Assembly: GCA_028698975.1 (NCBI GenBank)
Contig: JAQVVK010000051.1
Span: 1 to 12,234, forward strand
DNA: 12,234 nucleotides
Direction: 5' to 3'
DNA from: Victivallaceae bacterium
GTDB lineage: Bacteria; Verrucomicrobiota; Lentisphaeria; Victivallales; Victivallaceae
Of the stretch, positions 5,121 to 12,234 are shown in pieces. The notes beneath the pieces are model-generated. The model saw nothing but the letters and a program-made list of their open reading frames with translations, did no database searches and was not told the origin of the DNA. The stretch's first letter is position 1. The number at the start of each line of letters is the position of its first letter. A program made the position numbers and the translations under genes.

Positions 5121-6851
5121 TTGAAGACTCCATTTGAGATAAACCACGATTACCGGACACTGAAACGTTTTTGGAAAATATTAGGCACCGCCGCCGCGTT
5201 CGGGTTCAATGAATTCACCGATCACGCTTTCCCGCAGCGTCGTTTGCACCGGGTCAAAGCCCGGGACATAACCGGCAAGAGCCGCCCCGAAAAACTGCGC
5301 ATGGCGATGGAGGAGCTGGGGCCGACCTTTGTGAAACTCGGTCAGATCCTCTCCACCCGCACCGATCTCATCAGCCCGGTATATGCCGCCGAACTCGCCA
5401 AACTCACCGACAAGGTCGCTCCGTTTCCGCTGGCCGATGCGCGGCGGATCATCCAGGAGGAACTGGGCGGCGAGCCGGAAAAGATTTTTCGCGACTTCTC
5501 GCGCAAACCGGTCGGCGCGGCCAGCATCGGGCAGGTGCATACCGCCACGCTGGCCGACGGCTCCGAAGTGGTGGTCAAGATCCGCCGTCCCGGTGTGGAT
5601 GAAACCATCGGGCTGGATCTGGATATTATGCGTTACATCGCCCGCGCCGCCGAGGCTTATGACGACAAGCTCGCCAAGTTCCACCCGGTGCGGGTGGTCG
5701 ATGAATTCGCCTACTCGCTGCGGCGCGAACTCGATTACCGCTGCGAGGCGGCCAATATGCTGCGTTTCACCAAGAACATGACCAATTCCGAGGGTCTGAC
5801 GGTGCCGAAACTCTATCTGGAGCTTTCGACCGCCAAGGTGCTGGTCATGGAACGGATTGTCGGTGACCCGGCTTCCAAGGTGATCGCAGACCCGTCGACG
5901 GCGGCCAAATACAACTTGAAGTCGATTGCCGAAAAAGGAGTGAATTCGCTGCTTTCGCAGATATTCGAATACGGCTTTTTCCACGGCGACCCCCACCCCG
6001 GCAACATTTTTCTGATGGATAAAGACCGCTTCGCTTTCATCGATTTCGGCATGATGGGGCGGGTCAGCGAGAGCGAGCGTCAGGATTTTGTACGCATCAT
6101 CGATCACATGCTGGCCGGGCGGATACCCCTGATGTGCGACGCGGCGTTGCGGATGACCATTTCGGGGCGAATCGTGGGGCGGCGCGACAATTTCGAGCGC
6201 GACGTGGCCGATCTGGTCGATGAAAACATCAATCTGCCGCTGGAAAAACTCAGCGTCGGGAAGGTGTTGCAGAAGTTGATGGACATTCTAAACACCTACG
6301 AACTCGCGCTGAAACCCAATCTGTACATGATGTGCAAGGCGGTCATGACCATCGAAAGTCTGGGGCGTCGCTTTGATCCGCAGCTGAAGATCGTCGAGCT
6401 GGTCAAGCCGTTTGTCATGAAGATGAAAATCCGTTCGTTCGACCCCAAGCCGGTGGCGATGCGTCTGCTCGACTCGCTGGGCGACAATATCGCCGCATTG
6501 GAGTCGTTGCCGACCTCGCTTCGCAACATCTTCCACATGTACGAGCAGGGCAAGCTCACGCTGCGGGTGGAGCACCACCGGCTCGACAATGTGGAGGAGA
6601 CGCTGTATATAACCGGAGAACGGGTTTCGCGCGCATTGCTGGTCACCGCTCTTATCGTCGGATCAGCCCTGCTGGTGGTGGCCAAAGTGCCGCCGCTTTG
6701 GGCAGGCGTGCCGCTGGTCGGCATGATCGGGTTTCTCTTTGCCGGCATGTTGAGTTTGCTCATAATGCTTGACGATCACATTCAACGCCGGAAATTCATT
6801 CGCAACCGGCGCAAACGCCGTTTTGAGAACGACGACGACGACGACAATTAA
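5121..6851 (+). CDS. ubiB: UbiB/AarF (ABC1) family atypical protein kinase-like protein
   Basis: 576 residues from the TTG at 5121. UbiB-family proteins are membrane-anchored atypical kinase/ATPase-fold proteins that support isoprenoid-quinone synthesis and possibly lipid handling; the direct substrate is unsettled. The family signature KxGQ is seen in VKLGQILSTRTDL (Lys72, Gln75). It is followed by the Ala-rich loop GAASIGQVHTATL (about 132-144), Lys153 in VVVKIRRPG, ELDYRCEAANMLRF near 203-216, the catalytic-type loop HGDPHPGN (about 288-295) and IDFG (Asp308). Two hydrophobic helices at the C-terminus (about 504-522 and 526-549) match the family's membrane anchor. The tail is basic and then runs of Asp encoded by a GAC microsatellite (about 6830-6846). 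The symbol is family-level; no ubi or men genes are adjacent. It is first in the second operon, 42 bp before the Aas-like gene. Confidence 0.9.
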   Translation: MKTPFEINHDYRTLKRFWKILGTAAAFGFNEFTDHAFPQRRLHRVKARDITGKSRPEKLRMAMEELGPTFVKLGQILSTRTDLISPVYAAELAKLTDKVAPFPLADARRIIQEELGGEPEKIFRDFSRKPVGAASIGQVHTATLADGSEVVVKIRRPGVDETIGLDLDIMRYIARAAEAYDDKLAKFHPVRVVDEFAYSLRRELDYRCEAANMLRFTKNMTNSEGLTVPKLYLELSTAKVLVMERIVGDPASKVIADPSTAAKYNLKSIAEKGVNSLLSQIFEYGFFHGDPHPGNIFLMDKDRFAFIDFGMMGRVSESERQDFVRIIDHMLAGRIPLMCDAALRMTISGRIVGRRDNFERDVADLVDENINLPLEKLSVGKVLQKLMDILNTYELALKPNLYMMCKAVMTIESLGRRFDPQLKIVELVKPFVMKMKIRSFDPKPVAMRLLDSLGDNIAALESLPTSLRNIFHMYEQGKLTLRVEHHRLDNVEETLYITGERVSRALLVTALIVGSALLVVAKVPPLWAGVPLVGMIGFLFAGMLSLLIMLDDHIQRRKFIRNRRKRRFENDDDDDN

Positions 6852-6893
6852 ACCTTAAACAACGCATTGCGTTTTTCTGAACTGGATATTTAC

Positions 6894-9800
6894 ATGGAAA
6901 ATCAGCTCTCCCGTCCGCATTTCGCCGCGGTCGCCTCACTCAATTTGATAAGTTCGTTCAACCCGGTTTTTTTCTGTACGGTCGCCGCGCTGCTCATCTA
7001 CCGCGACATGCCGATTTTTGAAAGGCAGGCACTCAATGTGCTGCTGGTCGCTGCGCTGTACACGACGCCATTTCTGCTGACCGGGGCGTTGGCGCAGTAT
7101 TTGAACACCCGTTTTTCGGTGCGCAACGTGGTGCTTTTTACCAAGGCTGCCGAAGTGGTGGTCGCTCTGGCCGGGGTAATCTGCCTCATGTCGCCCGATT
7201 CCGGTATCGACGCGGTGGTGCTGCTGGCCGCGTCGGTCGGGTTTGGCTTCATCTACTCGATCTACCGGCCGGCACTCAAAATCTACACCGCCGCCACCAC
7301 GCCGGCCGAGAAACTGCCGCTCATCTGCGCGGTAACCGAGTCGGCCACTTTTTTCGGCATCGTCGCCGGAGTCGTGCTGGCGGTGGTCTCGGTGACGGTC
7401 AATCCGGTGAATTGGCTCGACGGTCTGCTGATCGCGGCTTTGGCCGCTCTGTCGATCGAATTTGCCGCCCGACTGGAGCCGGTCAAGCAGTTTAAGCGCG
7501 ATCTGCGGGCGGCCGATCTGCCGCGGCAATGGTATCGCCATTTGCAGGAGCAGCCGCGATACCGCGAACTGGTTTTGACCGGCATCGGCGAAAGCTATGT
7601 ATTCACGTCGATCATATTTATTTCGTCGATGGCCATTCAATACATTACGCTGCATTGTTCAAACGGAGCCAACGACTCGATCTATCTTTATTCGATCATG
7701 GGTTCTCCGGCGATCGGGGCCGCGCTCGGCTGTCTGGCCGGAGGCGGCCTGTCGCGCCGCGGAGTCGAGATCGGGCTGGTGCCGCCGGTGACTCTCGGCA
7801 TGATGGCGAGCGCGCTGCTTATCGGGGTGTTGCCGCTTTATTCCGATGTTTTCATCGAAAGCGGACTGCTGGCCATTTTGCTTTTTGCCTACGGATTTTT
7901 TGCCGGGGTGGGTCTGGTGCCGATGCAGGCATATCAGAAAAGATTTCTCAAACCGGAGCTGGCTCCCGCCTTTTTCAGCTGGTTTTATATGCCGCTTGGG
8001 ATCGGCATACTTTTGACCATCGCGGTATCGTTTCTGATGTATGTCGGCAACGCCACCATCTTTGTCGCGTCGTTTTCGCTGGCGTTGCTTACACTGCTTC
8101 TGGCGTCGGTGACTTTCTTCTTCATGCCGCAGTTTCTGCTGCGAATGCTGATGATGCTTTTGGTGCGCACGCTGTACCGTCTGCGGATTTTCAACGCCGA
8201 ACGCATTCCGGAAAACGGCGGAGCCTTGCTGGTGGCCAACCGGGCGTCGTTCGTCGATATGCTGTTTATTTCGGCGTGTACGCCGCGGCCGATCCGGTTC
8301 ATGATGCTGGAAAGTTACTTCAATATGCCGATCCTGCACCCGCTTTTCAAGTCGGTGGGGTTCCTCGAAGTGCCGAGCAACAAGCCGAAATCACTCATGG
8401 CCATGCTCGAGAAAACCCGGCAACTGCTGCGGCAAGGCGAGCTGGTGTGCGTGTTTCCGGAAGACGACATCACCCGCAACGGCACGATGTCAAGTTTCCG
8501 CGACGACATGTCGGCGGTGTTGCCGGAGGAAGGCAACATACCGGTCATCCCGGTACGCATCGGTATGACGTGGGGCAGTATTTTTTCGTGTTATTACGGT
8601 AAATTCAAGTTGCGCTGGCCGACCGAGGTGCCGCACCCGGCCACGGTGACGGTGGGCAACCCGGTTTCTCCGAAAACAACGGCCTACGAGATCAGGATAA
8701 TCCTTTCCGAACTGGCCGCCGAAACCGAATTGATCCCTGGGCCGGAGGAGAAGCCGTTTCACACCCAGTTTGCGTCACTGGCCAAGAAGCACCCGTTTCG
8801 CCGCAATCTCTGGCAGTTTGACGGCGAGAATTGGCAGAAGGCGACCAACCTTTCGGTGCTGACCCGGGCGGTGCTCATGAGCCGCTATGTCCGCCGTATC
8901 TGCGGCGAAGACGAGGAATATGTCGGCATAATGCTGCCGAATACGATAAACACGGTGGCTCTGTTTCTCGGCATCTTGATGGCCGACCGCCGGCCGGCCG
9001 TGATGAATTTTACCGCCGGGGCGACGGCCAACCGCCATGCGGTCGAGATCGCCGGAATACGCCATGTGGTGACCAGTCGGGCGTTCATCGAAAGACTTCA
9101 CATCGAGCCGACTCCGGAGATGGTATTTCTGGAGGACGCCGCCGGGTTCATGTGCCGTCCCGGGGTAAAGTGGCTGTGGCTGGTCACCACGCTGCTGCTG
9201 CCGGGGGTCGAACTGATTAAACTGCTCTCTCCTGTGAGCTGGCGGGATGTCAATCAAGTGGCGGTGCTGGTGTTTTCAAGCGGTTCGACCGGGGTGCCCA
9301 AGGGGATCATGCTCACGCATCACAATGTCAACGCCGATGTGTCGGCGGTTTCGACGATGATCGCCTGGAAGCGCGAAGACCGGGTGCTGGGCAATCTGCC
9401 GCTGTTTCACTCGTTTGGGCTGACCGTCTGCATGTGGCTGCCGCTGGTGACCGGTGCCGGGGTGGTGATGATGCCCAATGCGCTTGACGGGGTCGCCGGC
9501 TGTCGGGCGATACGCGAGGGTCGGGTGACGCTTATGGCCACCACTCCGGGTTTTTTGCTGATCTATATGCGGCGCGGGCAGGCCGACGATTTCAAGTCGT
9601 TGCGGCTGACCATTACCGGGGCGGAGCGGCTGCGCGACGACGTGGCCGACCGTTATCGCAATATGACGCATATGGCGATAACCGAGGGGTACGGCTGCAC
9701 CGAGCTGTCGCCGGTGGTGTCGATCAATGTGGCCAAGAGTTCCAACGAGCTGGGCATCGAGGTAGGGGGGCGCGGCAGTATCGGCGCGCCGCTGCCGGGG

Positions 9801-10337
9801 GTGTGCGCCAAGATCGTCGATCCGTCGACTTTTGAATTGATGCCGGAAAATACCGATGGATTGATGATCGTCAAGGGGGCTATCGTAATGCGCGGCTATA
9901 TAAATCAGCCCGAGAAGACTGCCGAAGTGATCCGCGACGGCTGGTATATTACCGGCGACATCGCCAACATGGATCGCAACGGATTTATAACCATCACCGG
10001 CCGGTTGTCGCGGTTCAGCAAGATCGCCGGTGAAATGGTGCCGCACGAGCTGGTGGAGCGTGAAATAAACAACATCCTGCAGCCCGAAGACCGTCTGGTG
10101 GCGGTCTGCGGGGCGACGGACGCCCGGCGCGGTGAGAAACTGCTGGTGTTTTATACCGACCGGGGGCGGCTGGCTCCGGATTCATTGATCCTGCGGCTGC
10201 GTGAACGGGGTATTCCCAATCTGTGGATACCCAAGGCGGAAAACTTTATTTTTGTGGAAACTTTGCCGATGCTGGGCAGCGGCAAGCTGGATTTGGCGGC
10301 ATTGAGCAAGCTCGCGGAAAGTTACGGTGACAAATGA
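6894..10337 (+). CDS. aas: Aas-like fusion: LplT-type MFS transporter, PlsC-type acyltransferase and acyl-ACP synthetase
   Basis: A 1147-residue inner-membrane fusion from the ATG at 6894; a TTG at 6867 is in frame but unsupported. Residues about 10-415 are an MFS module of about 12 helices like LplT, the lysophospholipid flippase. Residues about 425-590 are a PlsC-type acyltransferase. Residues about 635-1140 are an AMP-forming acyl-ACP synthetase. In E. coli, LplT and Aas are separate proteins that together re-acylate lysophosphatidylethanolamine. Adenylation motifs are complete: SSGSTGVPKG (795-804), EGYGCTELSP (about 931-940), YITGD (Asp1022), GRLSRFSKIAGEMV (about 1036-1049) and GSGKLDL with Lys1131. 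The acyltransferase is odd: the HX4D block reads NRASFVD, with Arg450 in place of the catalytic His, and FPEG reads FPED (521-524). Acyl activation therefore looks intact, but the transfer step is in doubt. It overlaps the next gene by 4 bp (ATGA). Confidence 0.92.
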   Translation: MENQLSRPHFAAVASLNLISSFNPVFFCTVAALLIYRDMPIFERQALNVLLVAALYTTPFLLTGALAQYLNTRFSVRNVVLFTKAAEVVVALAGVICLMSPDSGIDAVVLLAASVGFGFIYSIYRPALKIYTAATTPAEKLPLICAVTESATFFGIVAGVVLAVVSVTVNPVNWLDGLLIAALAALSIEFAARLEPVKQFKRDLRAADLPRQWYRHLQEQPRYRELVLTGIGESYVFTSIIFISSMAIQYITLHCSNGANDSIYLYSIMGSPAIGAALGCLAGGGLSRRGVEIGLVPPVTLGMMASALLIGVLPLYSDVFIESGLLAILLFAYGFFAGVGLVPMQAYQKRFLKPELAPAFFSWFYMPLGIGILLTIAVSFLMYVGNATIFVASFSLALLTLLLASVTFFFMPQFLLRMLMMLLVRTLYRLRIFNAERIPENGGALLVANRASFVDMLFISACTPRPIRFMMLESYFNMPILHPLFKSVGFLEVPSNKPKSLMAMLEKTRQLLRQGELVCVFPEDDITRNGTMSSFRDDMSAVLPEEGNIPVIPVRIGMTWGSIFSCYYGKFKLRWPTEVPHPATVTVGNPVSPKTTAYEIRIILSELAAETELIPGPEEKPFHTQFASLAKKHPFRRNLWQFDGENWQKATNLSVLTRAVLMSRYVRRICGEDEEYVGIMLPNTINTVALFLGILMADRRPAVMNFTAGATANRHAVEIAGIRHVVTSRAFIERLHIEPTPEMVFLEDAAGFMCRPGVKWLWLVTTLLLPGVELIKLLSPVSWRDVNQVAVLVFSSGSTGVPKGIMLTHHNVNADVSAVSTMIAWKREDRVLGNLPLFHSFGLTVCMWLPLVTGAGVVMMPNALDGVAGCRAIREGRVTLMATTPGFLLIYMRRGQADDFKSLRLTITGAERLRDDVADRYRNMTHMAITEGYGCTELSPVVSINVAKSSNELGIEVGGRGSIGAPLPGVCAKIVDPSTFELMPENTDGLMIVKGAIVMRGYINQPEKTAEVIRDGWYITGDIANMDRNGFITITGRLSRFSKIAGEMVPHELVEREINNILQPEDRLVAVCGATDARRGEKLLVFYTDRGRLAPDSLILRLRERGIPNLWIPKAENFIFVETLPMLGSGKLDLAALSKLAESYGDK

Positions 10338-11080
10338 GCGGAGTGTTCAAACTGGGGATTACCGGAGCTGAAGGATTTTTGGGCGGGCGGCTGGCCATTT
10401 TGGCCGGCCGGACGCCGGGGGTGGCGGTATTGAAGTGCGGGCGCGATATGTGGGGTGACCTTGCCGCATTGACCTGGTGGGTCGATTCATGCGACGCGGT
10501 GGTGCATTTTGCCGGATTGAGCCGTCATGACGACGGCGAACTGCTTTACCGCACCAATGTCGGGTTGGCGGAGAAGCTGGCGGCCGCACTGGACGGGGCG
10601 AAACACAAACCGCGTCTTTATTTGGCTTCCACCACCCACATTGACCGTGATTTGCCGTATCACCGGTCGAAGCAAATGTCGGCGCGGATATTTGACGCGG
10701 CGGCCGACCGCAACCATACGGCCTCGGTGATAATGTTGATGCCCAATGCTTTCGGCCCCGGGAGCCGGCCGTTTTACAACTCGGTGGTTTCGACGTTTTG
10801 CTATTTGGCGGCAAACGGTCAAGTGCCGGAAGAGATTGCCGACGCCAAGTTAAAGTTGATATACGGCGACGAGCTGGCGGCGGCGATACTGGAGATGGTG
10901 GTGTCCGGCGGCGCGAGCCGGGTGGAGACCATTGCACACCGCCACGAGGTGCGTTTGCCTGAGTTGTGGCGCAAGCTCGTGCAGATGGCCGGCAGCCCGC
11001 TGCCGCCGGAAGACGCCGATGAATTTGAAAAAATGCTGTGGATGACGTTGAAAAGTCAGCCGTGCGGCGGTAAATTATAG
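10334..11080 (+). CDS. CapF/WbjC-like NAD(P)-dependent SDR reductase, short form
   Basis: A 248-residue extended short-chain dehydrogenase. The Rossmann glycine motif is GITGAEGFLGG (8-18), VVHFAGLSR follows at about 56-64, and the active-site pair Tyr109/Lys113 lies in LPYHRSKQ after Ser99-Thr101. The segment RPFYNSVVSTFCYLAANGQ (about 145-163) closely resembles CapF/WbjC/FnlC. In those proteins this domain reduces a UDP-4-keto-deoxy-N-acetylhexosamine during UDP-N-acetyl-L-fucosamine synthesis for capsule or O-antigen. Full CapF is about 370 residues with a C-terminal cupin that epimerises the sugar; that cupin is missing here. No companion CapE or CapG is in the window. The role is therefore a sugar-nucleotide reductase by resemblance, and another small substrate is possible. 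It is translationally coupled to the Aas-like gene by ATGA, the last gene before dnaX. Confidence 0.8.
   Translation: MSGVFKLGITGAEGFLGGRLAILAGRTPGVAVLKCGRDMWGDLAALTWWVDSCDAVVHFAGLSRHDDGELLYRTNVGLAEKLAAALDGAKHKPRLYLASTTHIDRDLPYHRSKQMSARIFDAAADRNHTASVIMLMPNAFGPGSRPFYNSVVSTFCYLAANGQVPEEIADAKLKLIYGDELAAAILEMVVSGGASRVETIAHRHEVRLPELWRKLVQMAGSPLPPEDADEFEKMLWMTLKSQPCGGKL
11048..11076 (+). promoter_or_regulatory. Weak promoter candidate for dnaX at the end of the reductase gene
   Basis: TTGAAA at 11048-11053, a 17-bp spacer and TAAATT at 11071-11076. Both are partial matches. One arm of the perfect inverted repeat (11059-11070) falls exactly in the spacer. If used, transcription would start near 11083, about 90 nt before dnaX. 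Confidence 0.25.
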
Positions 11081-11107
11081 TGTGACGGATGGTGTCCGCC
11101 GCACGGC
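11059..11107. repeat. 12-bp perfect inverted repeat with 25-nt loop
   Basis: GCCGTGCGGCGG at 11059-11070 is perfectly complementary to CCGCCGCACGGC at 11096-11107. The loop (11071-11095) is AT-richer and contains the reductase stop codon at 11078-11080. The right arm also carries a smaller self-complement, CCGCC/GGCGG. No T-run follows on the + strand, so it is not a standard Rho-independent terminator. It may be a transcript-stabilising stem, a factor-dependent terminator or an operator pair. Confidence 0.65.
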
Positions 11108-11172
11108 GGCACAATTAAAGCGCGTATGATTTTGGATTTTTCTTCGTGTCTGGGTTGTATCGGAAAGAAAAA

Positions 11173-12234
11173 ATGGGCGAATATCAGGTTATAGCAAGAA
11201 AATGGCGGCCGCAGCGGTTCGCTGACGTTGTCGGTCAACAGCATGTCGTGCAGACTTTGCTCAATGCGATCCGCCGTCAGCGCATGGCGCACGCCTACTT
11301 GTTTGTGGGGCCGCGCGGCGTTGGCAAAACCACACTTGCCCGAATTTTCGCCAAGGCGATGAACTGCACCGCCACCCATGACGGCGAGCCGTGCTGTGAG
11401 TGCTCGTCCTGCCGCGCCATTGCCGATGAAAGCAGTCTTGATGTTATAGAGATCGACGCCGCCAGCCGCAATTCGGTGGGCGACATGCGCGATCTGGCCG
11501 AGGATGTCATGCACCAGCCGGTGGGCGGACGTTTCAAGATATATATCATCGACGAAGTGCATATGCTCTCAAAACAGGCGTGGAACGCTCTGCTCAAGAC
11601 GATCGAGGAGCCGCCGGCCCATGCCAAATTCATATTTGCCACTACCGAGGTGCATCAGGTATTGCCGACCATCATTTCGCGGTGTCAGCGGTTTGACCTG
11701 CTGCCGATACCGACCCGATTGATCGCCGAAAGACTTCGCCTGATCGCCGACGCCGAAAAGGTCAATGTCAGCGATGCGGCGGTTTCCGCCATTGCCCGCG
11801 CCGCCGAGGGCGGTATGCGCGACGCCCAGTCGCTGCTTGACCAGATGATCGCGTTTTTCTCGCAGGACGGCGCGGCGTCGCCGATCACCGGCGAACAGGT
11901 GCTGTCGCTTTTTGGTTTGACCGCCCGCGCCGACCTTGACGCCATTCTTAAAGGCATGCTGGGCAACCACCCCGGTGCCGTGGTCAAGGTGATCGCGTCG
12001 CTGGCCACCCGCGGCAAGAACCTTGAAACGCTGTTTGACGACCTGCTGGCTGCGCTCCGCGCCGTGCGGCTCTGTCTGATTTTGCGCGATCCCGGCGAAT
12101 TGATCGGGGAGGGGCCGGAAATGGTTGACTATTACCGTTCGCTTGCCGGCAGTGTCAAAGCCGATATAGTGCAGATTTTATTGGAAAACATCGCTCCGGT
12201 GGGGCGGGCTTTGCATGATGCGCTCAACAAGCAG
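11173..12234 (+). CDS. dnaX: DNA polymerase III subunit gamma/tau, N-terminal part (cut by window end)
   Basis: 354 codons run open to the right edge, so the gene is incomplete here. DnaX is the clamp-loader ATPase of the replicative polymerase. The start at ATG 11173 has GGAAAG 5 nt upstream. The protein opens YQVIARKWRPQRFADVVGQ, the classic DnaX beginning. It shows Walker A GPRGVGKTT (46-54), a zinc-binding cysteine set (Cys65, Cys74 or 75, Cys77, Cys80), Walker B IIDEVHML (125-132), WNALLKTIEEPP and the SRC arginine-finger motif (169-171). The domain III helices continue to the window end. Any slippery frameshift site producing gamma would lie farther right and cannot be judged. It is separated by 92 bp from the reductase gene. 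Confidence 0.96.
   Translation, partial: MGEYQVIARKWRPQRFADVVGQQHVVQTLLNAIRRQRMAHAYLFVGPRGVGKTTLARIFAKAMNCTATHDGEPCCECSSCRAIADESSLDVIEIDAASRNSVGDMRDLAEDVMHQPVGGRFKIYIIDEVHMLSKQAWNALLKTIEEPPAHAKFIFATTEVHQVLPTIISRCQRFDLLPIPTRLIAERLRLIADAEKVNVSDAAVSAIARAAEGGMRDAQSLLDQMIAFFSQDGAASPITGEQVLSLFGLTARADLDAILKGMLGNHPGAVVKVIASLATRGKNLETLFDDLLAALRAVRLCLILRDPGELIGEGPEMVDYYRSLAGSVKADIVQILLENIAPVGRALHDALNKQ

Noticed and set aside
5181..6107. 308-codon minus-strand open frame
   Set aside because: Antisense to the UbiB-like gene, whose motifs are unmistakable.
7529..8602. 357-codon + strand open frame in another frame of the Aas-like gene
   Set aside because: It overlaps the MFS and acyltransferase coding region in a shifted frame. 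The main frame keeps all expected motifs before and after it, so there is no frameshift.

Overview
The window is a GC-rich bacterial chromosomal segment. It is mostly ordinary housekeeping and envelope genes on the + strand, preceded by a short accessory-looking stretch (roughly 1-650) with noncoding repeats and one minus-strand gene. No rRNA, tRNA or CRISPR was seen. I lean weakly towards a member of the PVC superphylum (Lentisphaerota, Kiritimatiellota or Verrucomicrobiota). This rests on gene style only: a tripartite Aas-like fusion, a NifA-like activator beside housekeeping genes, and a DUF-like phage gene. No marker in the window settles the taxonomy.

Layout. (1) 1-353 is noncoding and dense in repeats. 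It holds a 78-bp direct repeat (two copies, 146 bp apart), several short hairpins whose loops read as GNRA-type on the minus strand, and a perfect 32-bp tandem repeat that ends at the stop codon of the next gene. (2) 354-647 (-) is a small phage-type gene resembling terminase small subunits. (3) 760-4884 (+) is a probable operon of a class I/II PLP aminotransferase, a GAF-AAA+-Fis sigma-54 activator of the NifA type, and a CCA-adding tRNA nucleotidyltransferase/poly(A) polymerase with an HD domain. The gap and overlap between genes are 16 bp and 4 bp. A good extended -10 promoter precedes it. (4) 5121-11080 (+) is a second probable operon of a UbiB/ABC1 atypical kinase, a large LplT-PlsC-AcpS-like (Aas) fusion, and a short CapF-like SDR reductase. 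It follows a sigma-70-like promoter and a leader of about 155 nt. (5) 11173 to the right edge (+) is dnaX, cut by the window end.

Working together: the second operon has an envelope and lipid theme, with a membrane-anchored UbiB kinase, lysophospholipid transport and acyl activation, and a sugar-nucleotide-type reductase. The first operon combines amino-acid metabolism, regulation and tRNA maturation and has no obvious shared pathway. The most unusual protein feature is in the Aas-like fusion. The acyltransferase HX4D histidine is replaced by arginine and the FPEG block reads FPED, while the adenylation domain keeps all its core motifs. The most unusual DNA feature is the hairpin-rich repeat block at 1-300, which could be an undescribed repeat family or a structured RNA read from the minus strand.
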